Source of the DNA: Cyanobacteria bacterium OH_SFB_17
Lineage (GTDB): Bacteria; Cyanobacteriota; Vampirovibrionia; Gastranaerophilales; Gastranaerophilaceae
Direction: 5' to 3'
NCBI GenBank assembly: GCA_023395735.1
Contig: JAEWYI010000115.1
Coordinates: 1-29,060 of the forward strand
Length of the DNA: 29,060 nt
Shown: in pieces, positions 8,366 to 14,460 of the stretch
How positions within the stretch are numbered: the first letter of the stretch is position 1
How the letters are laid out: each line of letters starts with the position of its first letter
Notes under the pieces: model-generated
The model's database searches: none
Told to the model about the DNA's origin: nothing
What the model saw: only the letters and a program-made list of their open reading frames with translations
Program-made: the position numbers and the translations under genes

Positions 8366-9089
8366 AATTATTTGTGTTTATAACAACAAAGAAATTTTTG
8401 AAAAAGTTGTCAAAAACAACAACTATATTGCTAACTGCGATTTATTTACTTTTGACAACTCCTCTGATAATATCTCAATAACAAAAAGATATAATTCGTT
8501 TATAAACGAATACGTTTTTGATACCGCGAGGGCAGCCAATGGCTGCCCCACAAAGAAACAAGGATTTTGGTGTGTGTTTTGTCATCAGGATTTTGGAATA
8601 CAAGAAGACATAGATAAAGTTTTGTCAAAACTAAATCCGGACTGCTTATACGGAGCTGTTGGAGTTAAAATATTTAAAGGCATTTTTTTGGGGAAAAGAG
8701 GCAAAGACAGAAAATTTGGCTTAAAAAATGAACTAAAAATCACATTTGGTAAAATTCTTCAAGGTCAAAACAATTTCAATCTCAAAAAACACGGACATTT
8801 TTCTCCTTTTCAAATAAACGTCGATGCAATTGATTGTTGCTGCGTAATAATGCATTCAAGCCTTATAAATAAATTCCGAATAAACTTCGACGAAAACTTG
8901 GACTTTCACATGTATGCAGAGGAACTATGCTTCAGGCTAAAAAAAGAACACAATATACAAACAAAAATTGCACAAATGAACTGTTATCACCTCGGCAAAG
9001 GAAACTGCGGAAACGACTTTATTTCATCAGCTGATTATCTGAAGCAAAAATTCAACGTTTCATCCATTCCGTCAACCTGCTACAACTAA
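8355..9089 (+). CDS. Glycosyltransferase-like protein (GT2/StrF-type)
   Basis: This 244-residue protein looks like the small family of GT-A-fold glycosyltransferases whose core reads 'YN.F...Y...W.vFcHqDf': here YNSFINEY (~45-52), then WCVFCHQDFGI, in which the His-Gln-Asp stands for the sugar-nucleotide/metal site. LYGAVGVK follows, and IDCCCVIMHSSLI plus FDENLDFHMYAEELCFRLK toward the end match the acceptor-side motif. I use the ATG at 8355, which overlaps the carbonic anhydrase stop by 11 bases; the in-frame TTG at 8340 lies deeper in that gene. Between YNSFINEY and the HQD motif the protein seems about a dozen residues longer than family members I remember. A GC-rich perfect hairpin (8530-8548) lies exactly there. 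Sugar and acceptor are unknown. Confidence 0.65.
   Translation: MKNKIICVYNNKEIFEKVVKNNNYIANCDLFTFDNSSDNISITKRYNSFINEYVFDTARAANGCPTKKQGFWCVFCHQDFGIQEDIDKVLSKLNPDCLYGAVGVKIFKGIFLGKRGKDRKFGLKNELKITFGKILQGQNNFNLKKHGHFSPFQINVDAIDCCCVIMHSSLINKFRINFDENLDFHMYAEELCFRLKKEHNIQTKIAQMNCYHLGKGNCGNDFISSADYLKQKFNVSSIPSTCYN
8530..8548. repeat. GC-rich perfect hairpin inside the glycosyltransferase gene
   Basis: Two 8-base arms, GGGCAGCC (8530-8537) and GGCTGCCC (8541-8548), flank the loop AAT. The GC content is far above the surrounding gene. It is in frame and encodes residues ~59-65 (RAANGCP). It resembles the hairpin at 17821-17842 in design. Confidence 0.75.
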
Positions 9090-9104
9090 TTTTTGCAAAA
9101 ATTA
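9087..9104. terminator. AT-rich palindrome between convergent genes
   Basis: An 18-base perfect palindrome (TAATTTTTGC and its complement) overlaps the glycosyltransferase stop codon and lies just past the flgC stop. It could give weak termination in both directions, but the stem is nearly all A/T and has no loop, so this is tentative. Confidence 0.3.
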
Positions 9105-9108
9105 AAAT

Positions 9109-9543
9109 TTATTTGCCGATTTCTACAGCCTTTAATGCCATTGCACGCGTAATATTTACAAGCGCAAGGTTTGCCTCATAAGCTCGTTGAGCAAGCATAG
9201 CATCCGCCATTTCAACCATCGGATTAACATTAGATGCTCTTATATAACCGTTTTCATCCGCATCAGGGTGTCCGGGTTGATAAATCTTTTCCCCCTGTGT
9301 CGGGTCTTCAACGATTCCAGTAAAAGTCACCCCACCCTTGATATAATTTCCGCCGCCGATTTCTGTCTGCATATCACCCATAATTCCGCCAAAAGAAGCT
9401 TCAGTTGTGGAATTAAGGATAGGAATTTTTCTTATATAATTAGGCGTGTCAACGTTTGCGACGTTTTTTGCATGCACATCAAGTCTCAAACCTTGTGTTT
9501 TAAGAGCCTTTGCGCCTATATCCATTGAATCTAAAATACCCAT
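9109..9543 (-). CDS. flgC: Flagellar basal-body rod protein FlgC
   Basis: FlgC is a proximal rod subunit exported by the flagellar type III apparatus. The 144-residue length is typical. The N-terminal heptad-like helix ends in KNVANVDTPNYIRK (residues ~26-39), the FlgC/FlgB signature. The C-terminus has SNVNPMVEMADAMLAQRAYEAN followed by the final helix, the universal axial-protein motif. It follows flgB by eight bases and is the last gene of the minus-strand run. The usual next gene, fliE, is absent here; instead the convergent glycosyltransferase gene ends 19 bases away. Confidence 0.95.
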   Translation of the reverse strand: MGILDSMDIGAKALKTQGLRLDVHAKNVANVDTPNYIRKIPILNSTTEASFGGIMGDMQTEIGGGNYIKGGVTFTGIVEDPTQGEKIYQPGHPDADENGYIRASNVNPMVEMADAMLAQRAYEANLALVNITRAMALKAVEIGK

Positions 9544-9551
9544 TTTTTAGC

Positions 9552-9902
9552 CTACTTTCCTACGTTTATTGCAGTTCTCATTTGTGTAATTACGCTTGAC
9601 ATTTGCCTTGTTGCCATTGTATACAAAAGTGAATTTTTTTGAAGCTCCATCAATTCATTTGCAGGATTTACAGGTTCTCCTGTTTGAACCTGCGATACGG
9701 GAGTTCCACCAAATCTATCAGTCAGTCTGTTTTCTAAAGAGCTAATTCCGCCGTTAAGATATTCTCCAAACTGCATATCTTTTCTGGAATAGCCTGGAGT
9801 ATCGATATTGGCCAGGTTTTCACCTATCAATTTTTGTTTTTTTGCTATCAAATCAAGCATATTGCCTGCACTTGACATCGGATCTATTGAATTATAGCTC
9901 AT
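9552..9902 (-). CDS. flgB: Flagellar basal-body rod protein FlgB
   Basis: FlgB is another proximal rod subunit. It has 116 residues, slightly short. The signature ENLANIDTPGYSRKDMQFGEYL is at residues ~29-50, and the C-terminal helix PANELMELQKNSLLYTMATRQM is in the expected place. The middle of the protein (residues ~50-75) is short, as usual for FlgB. It lies 15 bases after the FlgF/FlgG-like gene and 8 bases before flgC, clearly cotranscribed. Assembly would place it between the MS-ring/FliE and FlgC. Confidence 0.92.
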   Translation of the reverse strand: MSYNSIDPMSSAGNMLDLIAKKQKLIGENLANIDTPGYSRKDMQFGEYLNGGISSLENRLTDRFGGTPVSQVQTGEPVNPANELMELQKNSLLYTMATRQMSSVITQMRTAINVGK

Positions 9903-9917
9903 ATTTTTGCCTCATTA

Positions 9918-10634
9918 TTAACTTTGTCTTAGGTTAATTGATTTGTTGTACATATCATCGACTATTTTTGCCATTCTTAAACTTGCAATCAAAGAAGCAT
10001 TCGTTCTCAAAATATCAGAAACTGAATCATACACGTTCAAATTTGATCTCTCGAGAGCGTTTTGGGCAATGTAATCATGGTCTTTTACCAATTTGGCTTC
10101 GCCTGAATCTTCTGTTGCCACAAGTTTATTATTATCGCCTTGTTTTAGACCTTCCGGATTTCTGAACTGAACAAGAGGAATTTTTCCGATTTTAACTTCA
10201 TTTGTCTTGCTCGAATCCATCGACATTACTGTACCATCTGGTTTTATTGTCACTTTATAAGAATTTGGAGGGATTTTTATTCCTTCTCCGACAATCCAAT
10301 TATCGTTTGTGGTTAAATATCCTTCTTTGCTTATTTTAAAAGAACCATCTCTTGTATATTGGATTTCCCCGCTTTGAGAAGTAACTGGAATGAACCCTTC
10401 GCCGTTTATAGCCACATCATAAGGATTGCTTGTAATCTGAATTGCACCTTGAGTATAATTTGTTCTTATTGCACCAGTAAGGTATCCGTTTTCGTTCAGC
10501 ATTTGCTCAAAACGAACAGACTTGTATCCTGTTGTTGAATAATTCGCAAAATTATTAGAGATATAACCCATTTTATCAAATTGAGTTAATCCATTGTTAA
10601 TCGATTTTCTGATTATTCCTTGTAAGTTATGCAT
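9918..10634 (-). CDS. Flagellar hook-basal body protein, FlgF/FlgG-like (second copy)
   Basis: A 238-residue axial protein of the FlgF/FlgG family. The N-terminal helix leads into SNNFANYSTTGYKSVRFEQML (~26-46), the rod-family signature. The central beta domain includes PYDVAINGEGFIPV and TRDGSFKISKEGYL (~77-110), which is the conserved 'DVAI.G.GFF...YTRDG.F' block. The C-terminal part ends with the helix ALERSNLNVYDSVSDILRTN. It is shorter than the usual 250-260 residues. Whether it is the FlgF (proximal) or FlgG (distal rod) counterpart cannot be decided by eye. It is ten bases from the preceding paralogue. Confidence 0.85.
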   Translation of the reverse strand: MHNLQGIIRKSINNGLTQFDKMGYISNNFANYSTTGYKSVRFEQMLNENGYLTGAIRTNYTQGAIQITSNPYDVAINGEGFIPVTSQSGEIQYTRDGSFKISKEGYLTTNDNWIVGEGIKIPPNSYKVTIKPDGTVMSMDSSKTNEVKIGKIPLVQFRNPEGLKQGDNNKLVATEDSGEAKLVKDHDYIAQNALERSNLNVYDSVSDILRTNASLIASLRMAKIVDDMYNKSINLRQS

Positions 10635-10644
10635 TTTTTACTCC

Positions 10645-11343
10645 TTATGAAGCTGAGCCGAGTTGAGATATTGTTTTAGACAAATTTGAACTTTCAATCA
10701 TAAATATTTGTCTGTTTGCATCAAAATTTCTAATCGGAGCCATCATTCCCATGAACTCTCTTTCCATTGACACGTTTGAATATTCGTTGTAACCCTGTTT
10801 TACATCAGGATTCATAACAACTGTTCCAGTTGAACTTACAACACCGATATTCGCAACATGCTCCAGCTTATTTGTTTTTTTATTCAAAACACTTATCGAT
10901 CCTTTTGAATCAATCACTACATCTTTTAATTTTTCAGGAATTATGTGCAATTTAATTGCACTACCGTTATCGGCAATAACTTTTGAATCATCCAAAGCCA
11001 ATAGATTTCCTTCTTTGTCCAATTTAAATCTACCGTCACGGGTAAGTTTTACACCGTTTTTAGTCTGAATTTGAAAATATCCTTTTGTCGCCAATGCAAC
11101 ATCCAAAGGATTTCCTGAGTTTGCGAGCCTTCCTACTTTATCATCGATGGTTGTTGACACCCCATTTGGACCTAAAAATTCTGTAAACGAAGAAACAACA
11201 GCCTCTTTTCTTTGATAACCTATTTTATCAAATCCTGTAACGTTGTCGTTTGCAATATCTATTAAAGTACTTTGAACCTGCATTGCTCTAAGCGATGTTG
11301 TCAGTCCGTTTTCAATGTATTTTACACCTGCCTTGAAATCCAT
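10645..11343 (-). CDS. Flagellar hook-basal body protein, FlgF/FlgG-like (first copy)
   Basis: The first gene of the flagellar run, 232 residues and also short for the family. The central block reads NPLDVALATKGYFQI and LTRDGRFKLDKEGNLLA (~86-115), a good match to FlgF/FlgG. The C-terminus has YSNVSMEREFMGMMAPIRNF plus the last helix, equivalent to 'SNVDLVEEM..MI.AQRAYE'. The N-terminal signature is altered: instead of 'ANN.ANVNTTGFK' it reads IANDNVTGFDKIGYQRK (~31-47), as if rearranged. That divergence suggests a specialised rod subunit. The ATG is preceded by GAGG and, 38 bases further upstream, by a sigma-28-like promoter. Confidence 0.85.
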   Translation of the reverse strand: MDFKAGVKYIENGLTTSLRAMQVQSTLIDIANDNVTGFDKIGYQRKEAVVSSFTEFLGPNGVSTTIDDKVGRLANSGNPLDVALATKGYFQIQTKNGVKLTRDGRFKLDKEGNLLALDDSKVIADNGSAIKLHIIPEKLKDVVIDSKGSISVLNKKTNKLEHVANIGVVSSTGTVVMNPDVKQGYNEYSNVSMEREFMGMMAPIRNFDANRQIFMIESSNLSKTISQLGSAS

Positions 11344-11381
11344 CTGTGTTCCCTCATGTTATATAACTGTAGTTATCGTAT

Positions 11382-11408
11382 TTATCGGCTATTTCGGATA
11401 ATCTCTTA
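11382..11408 (-). promoter_or_regulatory. Sigma-28 (FliA)-like promoter for the flagellar run
   Basis: On the minus strand TAAGAGAT (complement of 11401-11408), an 11-base spacer and GCCGATAA (complement of 11382-11389) are present. The -10 equals the FliA consensus exactly and the spacing is the canonical 11. The -35 keeps the TAA core (4/8). It lies 38 bases upstream of the first flagellar ATG. Confidence 0.6.
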
Positions 11409-11510
11409 GCTTTTTTGACAAAATTCATCTATTTGGTGTAGTTGAATAAATAACGATTTTTTCAGTCACGGTTATTCATTTAATTATTTTTTGCAAATTG
11501 TCAACATAAA

Positions 11511-11550
11511 AAAATCGGACCTTTAAAATAAATTTTAAAGGTCCGATTTT
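11511..11550. terminator. Bidirectional terminator after rplL
   Basis: A perfect 19-bp inverted repeat (11511-11529 with 11532-11550, core ATCGGACCTTTAAA) with a two-base centre sits 24 bases past the rplL stop. On the minus strand it runs into seven Ts, ending the ribosomal operon. The plus strand also has a T-rich tail. It separates rplJL from the flagellar promoter. Confidence 0.92.
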
Positions 11551-11574
11551 AATTTTTTAAGTTTAAAGAATCAA

Positions 11575-11949
11575 CTATTTGATTTCTACAGTTGCGCCAG
11601 CTTCTTCAAGTTGTTTTTTGATAGCTTCAGCTTCTTCTTTTTTAACGTTTTCTTTGATAGCTTTTGGAGCTGCATCAACTAAATCTTTAGCTTCTTTTAA
11701 GCCAAGGCCAGTGATAGCTCTAACTTCTTTCAAAACTGCGATTTTGTTTGCACCAGCAGAAGCCAATACGATAGTAACTTCAGAAGAACCTTCTTCAGCA
11801 GCTTCAGCAGCAGGAGCCGCAGCAGCAGCAACAGCAACAGGAGCTGCAGCAGATACGCCAAATTTTTCTTCCATAGCTTTTACTAGTTCAGCAGCTTCTA
11901 ATAAAGTTAATTTTTCAATTGATTCCAAAATTGTTTCTACATTACTCAT
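11575..11949 (-). CDS. rplL: Ribosomal protein L7/L12 (bL12)
   Basis: The stalk protein that recruits translation GTPases to the 50S subunit. It has 124 residues. The N-terminal dimerisation domain is at ~1-33 (ILESIEKLTLLEAAELVKAM), the Ala/Pro/Glu-rich flexible hinge at ~34-55 and the C-terminal globular domain at ~57-124. The factor-binding helix KIAVLKEVRAITGLGLKEAK is intact. AAGGAG lies ahead of the ATG. It follows rplJ after 85 bases as expected and is closed by a strong bidirectional terminator, so rpoB is not downstream. Confidence 0.97.
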   Translation of the reverse strand: MSNVETILESIEKLTLLEAAELVKAMEEKFGVSAAAPVAVAAAAAPAAEAAEEGSSEVTIVLASAGANKIAVLKEVRAITGLGLKEAKDLVDAAPKAIKENVKKEEAEAIKKQLEEAGATVEIK

Positions 11950-12034
11950 TTTAAATTTCTCCTTTTAATTAATTTTCTAATTCTTAAATTTGTCATCCTG
12001 AAATTTATCAAGATTTCATAAGCATTGCCTAAAA

Positions 12035-12559
12035 TTAAGCAGACGCTTTTTGTTCTCTAACAGCATCCAAAGTACGTACAAGTTGTGTAAGAACGCTGTT
12101 TGTAACGTTTGCAATACCTGAAGCAGGTGAGTTGATGCATCCAAGCATTTTTGCGTAGATTTCTTCTTTTGAAGGAAGATTTGCAAGCGCTTTTGCTTCG
12201 TCAGCGGAAAGAAGTTTTCCGTCAAGAGCAGCAGCGATAATTTCACCTTTTTTAGCTTCTTTGATAAAGCTTGCAAGTGCTTTTGCAGGACTAACTTGAT
12301 CTTTAAAACCAAATGCTAATGCGATTGGTCCTTTAAAACAATCAGTCAATACTTCAAATTCAGTTCCTTTAACTGCAATTTTAGCTAAAGTGTTTTTTGT
12401 TACTGTGTAATCACCGTCTTCTTTTTGAAGTTTACGTCTCAATGTCGTAATTTCATCAACTGTAAGACCTTTGTACTCGGTAACGATAGCTACTTGAGCT
12501 TTAGAAAGTTTTTCTTTTATGCTTTCTATTTTGTTTTCTTTAAAGGCTTTTGTTGCCAT
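12035..12559 (-). CDS. rplJ: Ribosomal protein L10 (uL10)
   Basis: L10 anchors L7/L12 dimers to 23S rRNA and forms the stalk base. It is 174 residues long. The N-terminal RNA-binding domain includes AQVAIVTEYKGLTVDEITTLRRKL (~21-44) and YTVTKNTLAKIAV (~52-64). The C-terminal helical part (~140-170) is the L12-binding spine. AAAGGAG precedes the ATG. The usual rplK and rplA are not upstream; instead a ~160-base structured leader is present, consistent with autoregulation by L10. Confidence 0.97.
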   Translation of the reverse strand: MATKAFKENKIESIKEKLSKAQVAIVTEYKGLTVDEITTLRRKLQKEDGDYTVTKNTLAKIAVKGTEFEVLTDCFKGPIALAFGFKDQVSPAKALASFIKEAKKGEIIAAALDGKLLSADEAKALANLPSKEEIYAKMLGCINSPASGIANVTNSVLTQLVRTLDAVREQKASA

Positions 12560-12598
12560 TTTATTCTCCTTTTTTTGTTTATCGACCTAATGTATACT

Positions 12599-12632
12599 AA
12601 AAAACCTTGCGTTTTCTAGTTAAACCGCAAAG
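12599..12632 (-). terminator. Attenuator terminator in the rplJ leader
   Basis: On the minus strand CTTTGCG (12632-12626) pairs with CGCAAGG (12611-12605) across a 14-base loop (one G-U pair), followed immediately by six Ts (12604-12599). It sits 40 bases before the rplJ ATG. Its 5' arm shares GCG (12626-12628) with the closing stem of the L10 leader, so the two structures cannot coexist. Confidence 0.6.
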
Positions 12633-12782
12633 CTTTACACAAATTATTTTTAACTGCCATTTAAAATTCGACTAAATAATCAATCGATTGAATCGGTCAC
12701 TTCTGCAACCTTACAATCCTTGTGTAACCTCGGTCAGCTGACTTTCATCAATTAATCTTTTGAACTGATTTTCTGCGGTTTA
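12621..12782 (-). ncRNA. L10 leader (ribosomal protein autoregulatory RNA) upstream of rplJ
   Basis: This is the main content of the 347-base gap between rplJ and the small gene at 12907. On the minus strand the element is closed by an 8-bp pairing of TAAACCGC (12782-12775) with GCGGTTTA (12628-12621). Inside is GACCGAGGTTAC (12735-12724), a piece I recognise from L10 leaders of Firmicutes and relatives, and further local helices. Location directly upstream of rplJ, the ACCGC...CCGAGG...GCGGT order and the length support the call. No covariance search could be run. The closing 3' arm overlaps a downstream terminator hairpin. Confidence 0.72.
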
Positions 12783-12856
12783 TACAACTAAGGTATCAAA
12801 AACAAATTTAAAAATCAATAGGCATTATCATTTTACTGTAACAATATTTAAAATTA

Positions 12857-12885
12857 TTGAGATTTTTTATGTAATAAAATATAAA
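12857..12885 (+). promoter_or_regulatory. Promoter for the small gene and possibly ahcY
   Basis: TTGAGA (12857-12862), a 17-base spacer and TATAAA (12880-12885) are each one base from consensus, predicting a ~15-base leader. An extended -10, TGCTAAAAT (12892-12900), overlaps downstream and would start transcription at the ATG itself. Confidence 0.6.
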
Positions 12886-12906
12886 TATTCATGCTAAAAT
12901 TGTGCT

Positions 12907-13083
12907 ATGGAAATCATATCAAAAATTGTTAAAATCAACGTGGAGTTGCCTACTAACAACAAAATTATCGAATCTGAGTTAGAAAAAAAAGGTATTATCC
13001 CCCTTCGATGGGCGATTGTCGGAGTGGACAAAAAAAATAGTCCACAAACCTTAACAATTAGCGTTGCCTATGCCAATTTGTGA
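12907..13083 (+). CDS. Small conserved-looking protein upstream of ahcY
   Basis: A 58-codon ORF from ATG 12907 to TGA 13083. The product is a soluble, balanced protein: an opening strand EIISKIVKINVELP, a charged helix NNKIIESELEKKGI (~17-30), and two further strands LRWAIVGVD and QTLTISVAYA. That beta-alpha-beta-beta pattern looks like a real small domain. It ends 32 bases before the ahcY ATG, and the only promoter of consensus quality is upstream of it, so it is probably cotranscribed with ahcY. There is no Shine-Dalgarno sequence and the predicted leader is 0-15 bases, so initiation would be leaderless or nearly so. I do not recognise a family and do not assign a function. Confidence 0.7.
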   Translation: MEIISKIVKINVELPTNNKIIESELEKKGIIPLRWAIVGVDKKNSPQTLTISVAYANL

Positions 13084-13115
13084 TATGATGTTATCGTAGA
13101 TTAAAGGAGAAATTC

Positions 13116-14384
13116 ATGAGTATGAGTACACTAGAGAAATATGACATAAAAGATATTAACCTTGCTGATCAAGGCAAAAACCAAATAGAATGGGCGTTTA
13201 AAGATATGCCTGTTTTAAATTCAATCCAAGAACGTTTCATCAAAGAACAACCGTTCAAGGGATTAAAACTTTCAGCATGCGTTCACGTTACAAAAGAAAC
13301 TGCCGCACTTTGTGTTGTTATGAAAGCAGGAGGAGCTGATGCCGTTTTGGTAGCGTCAAACCCACTTTCAACTCAAGATGATGTTGCTGCTGCTCTTGTA
13401 AAACACTACGGAATACCAACATTTGCTGTTGCCGGAGAAACAACTGAACAATATAAAGCACACATTGAAGATGCACTAAACCACAATCCTGATATAATTA
13501 TTGACGATGGATGCGACTTGGTTGCAACAATTCACGCATCTCATCCTGATATGGCTGAAAAAATTATAGGTTCAACAGAAGAAACAACAACAGGTATCCA
13601 AAGACTTCAAGCTCTTGAAGCTGAAGGCAAATTAAAATTCCCTGCTGTTGGTGTAAACACAAGCTTAACAAAACACTTATACGACAACCGTTACGGCACA
13701 GGACAAAGTGCTTTGGACGGAATAATTAGAGCTACAAACATACTTATCGCAGGAAAAACTGTTGTTATTTGCGGTTACGGATGGTGTGGAAAAGGTTGCG
13801 CAATGAGAGCAAAAGCTCTTGGTGCAAATGTAATCGTAACAGAAGTTGATGAACTTAAAGCTCTTGAAGCAGCTATGGAAGGATACAGAGTTATGCCTAT
13901 CTCACAAGCTGCAAAAGAAGGCGATATATTCTTGACAATTACAGGAAACAAACACGTAATAGATGTTGAACACATGTTGAACATGAAAAACGGAGCTTTT
14001 GTTGCAAACGCAGGTCACTTCAACTACGAAGTTAACGTTGACGGACTAAAAGAACACACAACAGAAATCAGAAAAATCAGACCGACTTTGGAAGAATATA
14101 AATTGAATAACGAAAAATCAATCTATGTTTTGGCAGAAGGAAGACTTGTTAACTTGGTTTCAGCTGAGGGTCACCCAGCTAGCGTTATGGATATGTCTTT
14201 TGCAAACCAAGCACTTGGAATTGAATTCTTAGTTAAAAACAAAGGCAACTTAGAAAACAAATTGTACACTCTTCCTCACGAAGTTGATGTAATGATTGCA
14301 GCCTTAAAATTGAAATCAATGGGAATAAAAATTGACACATTGACAGCTGAACAAGAAGAATACCTAAAAACTTGGGATATTTAA
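13116..14384 (+). CDS. ahcY: Adenosylhomocysteinase (S-adenosylhomocysteine hydrolase)
   Basis: AhcY hydrolyses S-adenosylhomocysteine to adenosine and homocysteine with bound NAD+, relieving inhibition of methyltransferases. At 422 residues it has the shorter bacterial/archaeal-type length. Visible motifs are LKLSACVHVTKETAALC near residue 50, DDGCDLVATIH (~129-139), the NAD-binding GYGWCGKG (~220-227), and HPASVMDMSFANQALG near the C-terminus. The 'GYGWCGKG' form, in place of GYGDVGKG, is the variant of this shorter class. AAAGGAG precedes the ATG at good spacing. A TATGAT box at 13084-13089 might give a second promoter, but no good -35 goes with it. With MetF it closes the methionine cycle. 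Confidence 0.96.
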   Translation: MSMSTLEKYDIKDINLADQGKNQIEWAFKDMPVLNSIQERFIKEQPFKGLKLSACVHVTKETAALCVVMKAGGADAVLVASNPLSTQDDVAAALVKHYGIPTFAVAGETTEQYKAHIEDALNHNPDIIIDDGCDLVATIHASHPDMAEKIIGSTEETTTGIQRLQALEAEGKLKFPAVGVNTSLTKHLYDNRYGTGQSALDGIIRATNILIAGKTVVICGYGWCGKGCAMRAKALGANVIVTEVDELKALEAAMEGYRVMPISQAAKEGDIFLTITGNKHVIDVEHMLNMKNGAFVANAGHFNYEVNVDGLKEHTTEIRKIRPTLEEYKLNNEKSIYVLAEGRLVNLVSAEGHPASVMDMSFANQALGIEFLVKNKGNLENKLYTLPHEVDVMIAALKLKSMGIKIDTLTAEQEEYLKTWDI

Positions 14385-14403
14385 CCAAATAAAAAAATAT
14401 ACG

Positions 14404-14443
14404 AAAAAAGAGTTGATTAAATAATTTTAATCAACTCTTTTTT
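14404..14443. terminator. Bidirectional terminator between ahcY and pepA
   Basis: A perfect 18-bp inverted repeat (14404-14421 with 14426-14443, core GAGTTGATTAAA) with loop TAAT is flanked by A6 on one side and T6 on the other. It serves the two convergent genes. Confidence 0.93.
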
Positions 14444-14460
14444 ATGCAATTATGCAAAGA

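Noticed and set aside
9087..9104. Palindrome as an operator or recombination site
   Set aside because: It is a nearly pure A/T palindrome over a stop codon between convergent genes. Such sequences are common in AT-rich genomes; kept only as a weak terminator candidate.
9187..9528. 113-codon open frame antisense to flgC
   Set aside because: flgC is unambiguous on the other strand. This frame has odd composition (His/Arg/Cys/Ile) and no supporting signals.
11579..11968. 129-codon open frame antisense to rplL
   Set aside because: It mirrors the Ala-rich L7/L12 gene, has Ser/Ala-rich low-complexity composition and no ribosome binding site. A shadow of the real gene.
12786..13116. SAH or SAM riboswitch before ahcY
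   Set aside because: The space immediately before ahcY is occupied by the 58-codon ORF and a 32-base gap. No riboswitch-like conserved core is visible.
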